From positions 1 through 51,737 of the forward strand of contig JAAMPI010000210.1 in the NCBI GenBank assembly GCA_013054445.1: DNA of 51,737 nucleotides, in the 5' to 3' direction. A program made the position numbers and the translations under genes. Below the pieces are notes generated by a model. That model was not told where the DNA came from and did not search any database. It saw only the letters and a program-made list of their open reading frames with translations. The DNA comes from Cudoniella acicularis. Lineage: Eukaryota; Ascomycota; Leotiomycetes; Helotiales; Helotiaceae. How positions within the stretch are numbered: the stretch's first letter is position 1; the number at the start of each line of letters is the position of its first letter. Below are positions 44,459-51,737 of the stretch, piece after piece.

Positions 44459-46157
44459 ATGCAGGTCCCGACGCGGTCGAAGAGCTTAAAGGAGCTGACT
44501 GAAGAGAAGATAGCTAAGTTAACAGCAGAAAAAAGAGGCAAAGAGGACTAAAGAACGAGCTGCGCACCATGAGGAAAGACATTGAGCCGAAGCAGAGCGG
44601 AAGGAAGCAAATTTAGCCGCGATTACGAAGCAGACGAATGCGGAGAGTGACCTTGCTGAGCACAGAACTAGCACACAGAGAGCGGGAGCACCTGCAACAC
44701 AGAGCAGAATAGAGGAACAAATCTGCCTGAACCAAGAGGATACAGAAGTTGCGCGGCAGCTCCACGATGAAAATGCGAAGCTTGCAAAAGCTGACGTGCC
44801 AAATCGCAAGCTCATGGAGGGGGTCGGGATGATGAAGACTGTTTACAATTTCTCGGATCTGAAGGCAAAGGAGAGGAAAATACCAGGTGATTACAGTCCA
44901 GGGATAAACAATGCGTTATTGTGGAGTGTTATTGAAAAGGAGATGGATTGACTTTTTATTATAGATGACGAACTCTTTCTCCAGGCGAGTGTTTCCGAAA
45001 TCCTTCCACTATCAAAGAAAGCAAAATCACCCGCGGATGTGCAGCGATCCAGCGCCATTTTGATAGACGATTCGAACTCAGAAGAACCGAGGACTTATGA
45101 TACACCTAGAAGCGCATTTGCTCCACCCAAAAAGCCCCCCCCAGAAACGTCAAAGCCCTTTATACAAGCCAAGAAACGGCGGATCTTCGTGGATTGGCGC
45201 CCGAGTGGTACACGAATGTTGATATAAAGGGAAAATATGCTCGAAAGGACTTGGACGCGATTAAAGATGTCAAAGGTTTGATCAGGGATTGCTTTCAATA
45301 TCAAGACAGCGATAGAGCCGAGAAATGCTTTACAGATTTACGAAATAAGCTTCACGATATGGAGTTTTACAACTTCCAATCCCTAGACGTGATAATCAAA
45401 AAGCCTAGAGTCCTTGAGGAGGGTTTGCCACGGATTTTCGGTAACTCGGGGAAGGATATTTTCCCGGCAGATATCTCGACGGATGCTGAAGAACTGTGGG
45501 TGCGCTGGATGATTGGTGACAGTGACCCGTTCTTGCTTCGTGGAATAGATGTCACTAAAGGCGTTTTGCAATCGGGCGGTAAGCGGACCGGGTTCAAGTT
45601 AGAAAAAGACTACTCAAACAAGAAATCGGCAAACATCGTTGGACACAATGACCTATTTAATGGTCAGTGGTGGCCACCAAGACTCTGTGCTCTGAGAGAT
45701 GGTGCACATGGAGAGCATGAAGCCGGAATACATGGACAGGCAGGGTCAGGTGCATACTCCGTAGTTCTCGCAAAGGGGGGATATGCCGACAAAGACTTTG
45801 GTGATGTTTGTATCCTCCTACCCTTTTGTTCTTACTATTGCTAACAGTTATAGATGATCCAGTATCGTGGAACCAAGAGCGACACAACGACACCAACTAA
45901 AGGAACCCAAATATTGCAAGAAGCATTACGCAAACAACAGTAGACTCGAGTTCTCCGAGGTGTCAACAAGGAATCGAATTATACTCCCAAGGAAGGCATT
46001 CGGTATAACGGATTATATTTGATCACCGACAGTGAGATTCTGAACGCCAAAACGACGCTTTACTTTGAAGCGGATCGAAGGGCAACCGCCGATCAGATAT
46101 CAAGGTGTTGAGGTGAGGCCAACTGAGAGGGAGTTGGCAGAACGAATGAAAATTTGA
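44459..46157 (+). pseudogene. decayed SRA/YDG-domain gene
   Basis: The gene reads from ATG 44459 as a Lys/Glu/Gln-rich probable coiled coil, then an SRA (YDG) domain. Two introns are still clean: 44887-44964 and 45806-45853. SRA hallmarks are present: GHNDLFNGQWWPPRLCALRD, then GAHGEHEAGIHGQAGSGAYS, YADKDFGD, YRGT, TRVLRG and GIRYNGLYLI. Breaks are a frame change at a 6-A run (44529-44534), TGA at 44583, a frame change at an 8-C run (45135-45142), TAG at 45941 where relatives continue into VRVLR, and a frame change near 46058. After that the expected end TLKRIEGQPPIRYQGVEV runs to a stop at 46157. SRA domains bind methylated cytosine in DNA (UHRF1, SUVH proteins). Five lesions make a functional full-length product unlikely. 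Confidence 0.8.
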
Positions 46158-47355
46158 GGGTATCTTGCTTGAAAGCTGAAGCAGACCCTGATGTTCTTAT
46201 GTGTTATGAGTACTATATGATACCCTGTAGTCAGCGCTCATTGGTAGAAGGGAAATCTGTACTTCGTTTTGGCATAGATACTATTTGTCTTTGTGGCAAT
46301 GCTTTTCCTTGTGGGTGTGACTCAAATGGATTCCTCAAGTATGTCTCTTTCCGTTTGTCAGCTTCCTTCCTTGTGCCATTGCCTGTAGCTCTCTTCTTCC
46401 AAAATGCAAGCGCTTCTGCTTGTGTGAATACATCTCATTTTAATTGAATCACCTCACAGGGGTGTCAAAACCAATGTTTGAATCTGGCCGTTTTGAGCAA
46501 GCTAGAAAATATAAAATCGCAAGCACCACTACCCTCTGTTGCATTTCCCAAGAACTACTCTTTTGAACCCGAGTATCCAATAAGTCATTCAGTCAGTCCT
46601 CAGCTGAGGATATACTTCTAGTTGACTGGCTGGCCTAATATCTCCAGCTTATCAACTCGAAATCTATTATATATTTTTTTCAAAGTAGTTAGATTACATA
46701 TTATTAGCTATTGAGGCTTACAAATAAAGGTTCTGATACTGAAAGGCAATTAAGCCAAACCTTTTCTTGTTTGCTAGTGCGTAAGGTTAGGCGATGGCAA
46801 TCTTGTGCAGTTGAAGAGGGTTTGATAATTGAGCGTGAGTTTGAAGTGTGAATTTACGGCGATCTCAAGAATCTCGTTCCAGTTATCTCGGGAATTGGTA
46901 GGGATGAATTGTCCTTTCATATTGTTGAGAAGGCAGGTCCCGAGGCTCTTGTAGGCTCCCAATAGCGACCCATTACATATATCTACTGATTTTGAAAACC
47001 AAGTCAAATATCTGCTCTATTTTAGCTGCACTCTTTCAAGTATTTATTTATGGGTACTTCACGAACCGAAGACAGTTCCGTTGAATGTATGCACATTAAT
47101 GCGAATATTGCTGGTCTTAAACCGGAGTCTTTTCAGATAGCCAATGGCTGGTAGTTGGTTCCCAGAGCCCGTAATTTTTGAACTCAATAGAATTTGAAAG
47201 CTATGCCTCTCAAACCAAACGGAGATCGGTGCAGAAAATGAGGGAAGCGGCAGCAAATCAACAAATTTTGATGCCGTTAGATACCCGCACTACGATACTT
47301 GGAAGTATTTTGACTCTTGAACTTTCAAGTTGATAATTTCTAAACCATCAGTCTA
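46158..47355. other. intergenic spacer
   Basis: AT-rich 1.2 kb between convergent genes. A minus-strand frame at 46774-47007 looks mildly protein-like (NWNEILEIAVNSHFKLTLNY) but has no partner exon I can join and no family I recognise. It may be a gene fragment. Confidence 0.5.
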
Positions 47356-48981
47356 CTAACCGACCAATCGGGCTCTTTGTCGTGCCTCCTCTTGGGTTTG
47401 AAATTCAGGATTGTTCCATACATCCCAATCCCATCTGCTCCACATTTCATGCTTTCCTCTTCCGCTGCTGTCATAACCAATGCCCATAATCATTTCTTCC
47501 AACTCGCGCTCTTTTCGAACTCTTATATCTTCATATTTTGTATCAATTCTGGAGCCGAGATTTACAAAGAGATCTTTTAGGCCTTTCAGTTGAGCCAGCG
47601 GCTCCAAAAACCATTGGCAGATATCGGCTACTAATTTATCAGAGCGATCAAATAAGCCGTGATGGGGAAGCGGGATGAAACATATGTTCAGTGTGAGTCT
47701 GGACACGTCGATCTCTCGGGTGATAATGTCGATGGCTTTTAGCCAAGAATTATGTGCTTTTCCCTCCCGCCTGAGAAAGTTTCTAGGATATAGAGGGAAG
47801 ACGATCTCGAGGGACCTGAGATGGTGGATTGCGTCTTCTGGAATCATGAGAAGAAATAGTAGAATTTCTAACTCATCGGGAGTTCTTGAGTCGAATATTC
47901 GAGAACCAAAGTGTGGACCGATGACGAAGTGATTTTTTGAGTAAAACACTTCTTGAGCTTCTAGTCTCATTCGATGAGAGACATGGAAGATTGAGAAAGG
48001 CTTTTGGTAACATTGGCATCTAGAAGAGGCTGCTCCATGCTCAACAGAGCAGACACATATATCCCGGGTTAGGCCACATTTGCTGTCGTGTTTCGGCAGA
48101 AACATATTGCACTCAGAGCGCCATTGTATCTCCATAGGGCAAATAAGACTAGTCTGCTCCAATATCAGCAGCCGGAGTTCCTTGGGAAGAGAGTCGTAAT
48201 GTCGAAATGTTGGAAGGCTGCTACCTCTGTTGATTCTGCCCATCACTTGCAGTCGCGTTGTTTGTGCTAGAATTTGTAGCGCCCTAGTTGGTCTCTTGGA
48301 TATACGTATAGAAAGGTCGTTCAAGACAGGTAGTTGGTGAAGCGGCTTTACTATCTCTTGTGCAGTCTCCAAGTCTTCAACATCGCAAATGAACTCCAGT
48401 CGAAGAGATGAATTTACCGATGTTGACATGCGGTTGGCCAATCTTTTCCATTCATTGATGACCTCGACGTTTTGAGCGTTTCTGTTACTTAATGGTGGCG
48501 CATCTGGCTCAGTTTCTCCTACCAGGAAAAGTTTTCCTGAGCATCCGCCCGCGACGTCGGACGTGCACATATTCAAATGGATGCCGAGAGAGGTCATAGC
48601 TCCGAGAGCTTCGGCTCGCAGATAATCTGCCGGCCGGAGGCCCCATGCGAGTGCTCGACTGATGGCAAAATCATTTTCGGAATAGATAATGAAGAAAACC
48701 TCTTTTGAAACGGCCCGTGATACACGCAGCAAGCTTGACGTCATGAGTGTCATCTTATCGCCAAAGAATTCATCGTTTCCATCAAAGCGTCCATGATAGA
48801 ATCTCGAAATGGGGAAGCTGAACGCTGAAAAGCGTAAACAAGGATTAGAACAGCTCAGATTAATCCGGTAGTTAGTTGGAAGACCGGCCTCGATGTAAAT
48901 CCGCCGCCGAATGGGGTGAGGAAGATCGAGGAAAGATTTCTTGGTAGGGGGCAGCATGGTCGTAGCCTGTTTAGAACCCAT
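47356..48981 (-). CDS. F-box-like protein with two repeated modules
   Basis: One uninterrupted exon of 541 residues from ATG 48981. The N-terminus KSFLDLPHPIRRRIYIEAGL is F-box-like (LP..IR..IY). A second similar start, YDSLPKELRLLILEQTSLIC, appears near residue 265, so the protein seems to be two tandem copies of the same module. Each is followed by a region in which a line such as LLRVSRAVSKEVFFIIYSEN or IFHVSHRMRLEAQEVFYSKN recalls the 'R.V..E...V.Y..N.F' pattern of fungal F-box-like/2EXR-type proteins. A Cys-rich insert (CGLTRDICVCS, SSRCQCYQ) lies in the second module. These families are expanded in Pezizomycotina, and F-box members link substrates to SCF ubiquitin ligases. The target is unknown. 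The frame is intact. Confidence 0.8.
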   Translation of the reverse strand: MGSKQATTMLPPTKKSFLDLPHPIRRRIYIEAGLPTNYRINLSCSNPCLRFSAFSFPISRFYHGRFDGNDEFFGDKMTLMTSSLLRVSRAVSKEVFFIIYSENDFAISRALAWGLRPADYLRAEALGAMTSLGIHLNMCTSDVAGGCSGKLFLVGETEPDAPPLSNRNAQNVEVINEWKRLANRMSTSVNSSLRLEFICDVEDLETAQEIVKPLHQLPVLNDLSIRISKRPTRALQILAQTTRLQVMGRINRGSSLPTFRHYDSLPKELRLLILEQTSLICPMEIQWRSECNMFLPKHDSKCGLTRDICVCSVEHGAASSRCQCYQKPFSIFHVSHRMRLEAQEVFYSKNHFVIGPHFGSRIFDSRTPDELEILLFLLMIPEDAIHHLRSLEIVFPLYPRNFLRREGKAHNSWLKAIDIITREIDVSRLTLNICFIPLPHHGLFDRSDKLVADICQWFLEPLAQLKGLKDLFVNLGSRIDTKYEDIRVRKERELEEMIMGIGYDSSGRGKHEMWSRWDWDVWNNPEFQTQEEARQRARLVG

Positions 48982-50238
48982 GAAGGTTCTGGGGCTGTTT
49001 GATTGATCAAATATTATTTCAGGTGTTAGTGATTTCGAGCCAGCTTGTATTATGTGCCGTCTTGCCAGATATTTGCAGGAGATGTCGTCTTGAATCTAAG
49101 CGAAGGTAGATGCCATTTCAGGGGTAGCCGGCACGTGATGAGAACTATTTTGGGAACGTTGCGGAAGGATGAAGATTTCGGGAGATACATCTCGGGAGGT
49201 ACCCAGAAGGAAGAAGGATTCTCAGGTGTTTTTTCTTCTTCAAAAGAAGACATTAATATATATCCTTGGACTTGAAAAGATTTTCTTGAGTTTACTCTCC
49301 TATCCTGCCCCTTGCAAAGCAATTACAGTTCATTCATGCAATGACTTGTGGAGAACTTTCAAATTCCATTAGAACCCAGAAAGACTGTCAGCAAGTACTC
49401 TCCATCGGAATCGGTTTCATATGCCGATTCCAGGACTGTATCCCGGCACTTAAGCCCCCGGGATGCTTCATCCTCCACCCTCCTTCCCAGTTGGATGACA
49501 CCCGCGCCTCAGTAGTGTCAGCATGCCGGTAAATTGCCCATCTCCGAAAAACAATCATCTTCTCGAATATTCTTTTTTCTCACGCATTCGGAAAATAACA
49601 GCCTCTGGACGTCTAACAGCTAATTATCAAATAGTAATCGAACTGGGTTTGAATTCAGGAAGAACTCTTCTCTTTCCTCACTCGTGGTTGCGATATCCAG
49701 ACTCAAGTCACACAACAGGATCATCTCCGACCCGATTGCGAGCTTGCAAATCCCCAAGACTCATTGCAAAGAGGCAAAGCACTGCATTAAACTTGCGTCC
49801 GACCCGAAATCGAAAATACAATCTCATTTCCATCGATTCAGCTGCATAATTTTGGCCGTGCTTCTTTTCATTTTGCCCTACCGCCTTCGAGGCACGATAC
49901 GGAGTCCAACCTGGAAGAATTTTCCCGATTTTACATGGACTTTTGCTTGGAGAAAACCAGCAAGCTTTCAACATATGAAAATATTTAATCTAAATAACGA
50001 AAACCAATGAAAAATTCGTGTCCTTGGTGCTCTAAACAAGAAGTAGGGCCTCCATTCAGATTACATTACATTGAGCTTGCTGACACGTGATAGTAGCGAT
50101 TTATCAAGATCAAGAACTCTCCAACTTTGAATTTTTAATTGATATTTTAGCTCTATTTTAAATAAAAAGTACAAGTCGGCGTTTGCCTTTTTGATTTGGG
50201 AGTTTAATGAAATGTATGAACCAAATCCAATACCCAAG
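48982..50238. other. intergenic spacer between divergent genes
   Basis: 1.26 kb holding the promoters of the two flanking genes. Several overlapping frames near 49500-50010 have no motif. No gene is supported. Confidence 0.6.
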
Positions 50239-51134
50239 ATGTCCGCGAATATAGACTTCACTCCGTAAGTGCCAATTCTGACCGTTGAAGTCTATCCAAT
50301 TAATTTTAATAGAGACTGGGACCTGTATTCGACTGGATATTCTGACACTACCCTTCGGAGTACCACGGGAACTGGAGTCCCAGCTCGCTCTTCAACAACT
50401 TCCACCAGCTCTTCTAGCGCTGCCAACTCAGACGCGACGACATTCATAGGAGAAATGTCGTCCCTAAGCCCAACCTCTTCTCAAGGCTCCGCAGGTAAAG
50501 ACATCGAACAAGGACCGTATGAGATCGACAGCACTCCAAGCTTATCACGGCCGCGTCGGCGTCCAACTGGGAAACCACCTCGATCCGCTCCAGTGATCAC
50601 CCATACAGCAGCACGAAAACGTGCTATTGGCACTACAGAGTACATTGTCTACTCCTCAGATGGACGAAATCCAAAAGTCACAGCTGCCTTCGAAAAAATT
50701 ATGTATGATGACTGGAAAATAGACCCCAGTACTGTCTGGACTCTCAAATCGAAGTGGGACTCAAAAGTTTTATACTGGACAGTATGTCTTACTAAAGACC
50801 AAGTCACTGAGCTCGCCAAGATCCCTTCAGTAAGTAGCAGCCTCGTAACCCAGAGCGCTCTTATCTCCTCACTAACACCATTTCCAAGGTCGGAAGCTGG
50901 TGCCCCGCCGACAAAAATCCCATCTACGAGCCCGGCAATCAAAACCATATGCTTCCCCTAGACGAGCAATACGACAAAGAAATCTGCGCCACAAAATGGC
51001 TCCCCAAACCCAAAGCACCTGCACCCTCCTCCCGTCGTTTCTCCCGCCTTCCCACCCCACGCAACCCTCCTCCCAGATTCTCCTCCCCGCCTCCGAGGAC
51101 GAAAATCCATGCTCCTCAAACGCCGTATGACTGA
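50239..51134 (+). CDS. unrecognised Ser/Thr-rich protein with a conserved-looking middle
   Basis: Three exons, 50239-50264, 50313-50829 and 50889-51134, join to 262 residues. The first exon (MSANIDFTP) is found only by following the GTAAGT donor. Residues 1-110 are Ser/Thr/Pro-rich and probably disordered. About residues 120-215 look folded: RAIGTTEYIVYSSDGRNPKV, then KIMYDDWKIDPSTVWTLKSK, then VLYWTVCLTKDQVTELAKIP and VGSWCPADKN. The pattern of a strand, a helix starting TKDQVTELAKIP and a following 'V' strand recalls peptidase-inhibitor-I9-like folds, where a ligand or protein substrate would be bound; this is a weak guess. The tail is Pro/Arg-rich. Its 3' end overlaps the start of the next gene by 26 bp in another frame. 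Confidence 0.65.
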
Positions 51135-51737
51135 AGTCCGCGACAAACTCACCCTTCGACCCAAGACTTCATCCCGCCACTCCCCTACTCTCCTCGGTCT
51201 TCCCGTCCACCTCCGCAAACGAATCCTCCAATTCGCATTCATCGCCTCGTGTGCCGGCACACTCGCACTAACCAGTGATCCACTCAGCATCAAAGCTCTC
51301 TTCCTCCCCAATTTCCCCTCCGACGAACCTGGTTTCGCGAAGCTTCTCGTAGTGCCTGATCCGAATGTTTATGGTTGTTGGGGAAAAGAACCTATGAGTA
51401 GATTACTTCGCCTGAATAGACAATTACATATTGAAGCTGAAGACGTGCTATATCGAGGAGATTTCAACTTCGAGTTCTCCCCCAGCATAATCAGTAAACA
51501 CGCGCAATTCTGGCTAGACACCATCCGCGAGAAGCAAAAACAAAACATCAAAAACATCAAAGTGAACGTGCTTCTCGACCTAGAGAAACTCTCCACAGCG
51601 AAGGAGATGGAGATTTGGGTCAAGCGGCATTCTTGGGGGTTGTTAAGAGAGGAGATGGTAGGGATTGAGAGGGTGGAGGTCAGTATTGGGTTTGCGAGTT
51701 GTGTGTGTGGGTTTCGGAAGGGGTGGGAGGTGGCTAT
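51109..51737 (+). CDS. F-box-like protein, 5' part (runs off the window)
   Basis: An open frame from ATG 51109 (or ATG 51127) continues to the window edge for about 209 codons without a stop. TLLGLPVHLRKRILQFAFIA is an F-box-like start (LP.HLR..I..FA). LLRLNRQLHIEAEDVLYRGD is the matching 'R.N...ie..dvLY..N.F' motif of fungal F-box-like/2EXR-type proteins, followed by NFEFSP. It is thus related in layout to the gene at 47356-48981. The start overlaps the 3' end of the preceding gene. If ATG 51127 is used the overlap shrinks to 8 bp. The 3' end is outside the window, so length and intactness are unknown. Confidence 0.7.
   Translation, partial: MLLKRRMTEVRDKLTLRPKTSSRHSPTLLGLPVHLRKRILQFAFIASCAGTLALTSDPLSIKALFLPNFPSDEPGFAKLLVVPDPNVYGCWGKEPMSRLLRLNRQLHIEAEDVLYRGDFNFEFSPSIISKHAQFWLDTIREKQKQNIKNIKVNVLLDLEKLSTAKEMEIWVKRHSWGLLREEMVGIERVEVSIGFASCVCGFRKGWEVA

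Noticed and set aside
46774..47007. Minus-strand frame with NWNEILEIAVNSHFKLTLNY
   Set aside because: Looks somewhat protein-like but has no recognisable family, no start context and no partner exon. Left as a possible fragment.
1..51737. Transposons, bacterial-type operons, CRISPR arrays or phage genes
   Set aside because: No transposase, reverse transcriptase, integrase, long terminal repeats or spaced identical repeats were seen. The introns and gene families are fungal throughout.

Overview
The window looks like nuclear DNA of a filamentous ascomycete (Pezizomycotina; Leotiomycetes is my best guess from the accessory families). Most genes carry short GT-AG introns of about 45-100 bp, often with a CTAAC/CTGAC-like branch site just before the acceptor. 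Housekeeping genes (60S ribosomal protein L20, the PP1 regulator sds22, a Csn12/PCID2-type PCI protein, xylose reductase) are single orthologue-like genes set in AT-richer spacers. There are no bacterial-type operons. I rebuilt exon structures by eye; wherever total lengths are given, the joined exons are divisible by three.

Layout. 0-6.3 kb: a SAM-dependent O-methyltransferase and a secreted S41-family protease-like protein, both on the minus strand. 6.3-11.4 kb: a long spacer with simple repeats. 11.4-18.1 kb: a large disordered protein with a C-terminal Cys cluster (+), and a Ser/Thr-rich single-pass membrane protein (-) whose cytoplasmic tail is shifted out of frame at a 7-bp homopolymer. 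19.1-22.2 kb: a protein-kinase-like gene with a ubiquitin-like C-terminal region and two apparent frame breaks. 23.5-27.7 kb: a conserved block of xylose reductase, sds22 and an alpha/beta hydrolase, the last two divergent from a shared promoter.

28.2-38.4 kb is accessory in character. It holds a small two-exon secreted Cys-rich protein, a nonsense-broken DUF6914-like gene, a decayed gene joining an HNH-like N-terminal region to an aminoglycoside-phosphotransferase (APH)-type kinase fold, a 1-kb array of degenerate repeats, a cluster of hairpins, a second secreted protein with a Lys/Glu repeat tail, and a BTB/POZ gene. 40.3-43.6 kb returns to housekeeping genes (Csn12-like and rpl20, divergent). 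44.5-46.2 kb is a decayed SRA/YDG-domain gene. 47.4-51.7 kb holds an F-box-like two-module protein, an unrecognised Ser/Thr-rich protein, and the start of another F-box-like gene that runs off the end.

The genes do not form one pathway. The strongest signal is a contrast: intact conserved genes alternate with at least three genes that can be read through stops or frameshifts as former members of lineage-expanded fungal families (APH-type kinase, SRA/YDG, DUF6914-like), together with possible effector genes and repeats. I see no transposase, integrase, rRNA, convincing tRNA or CRISPR array.
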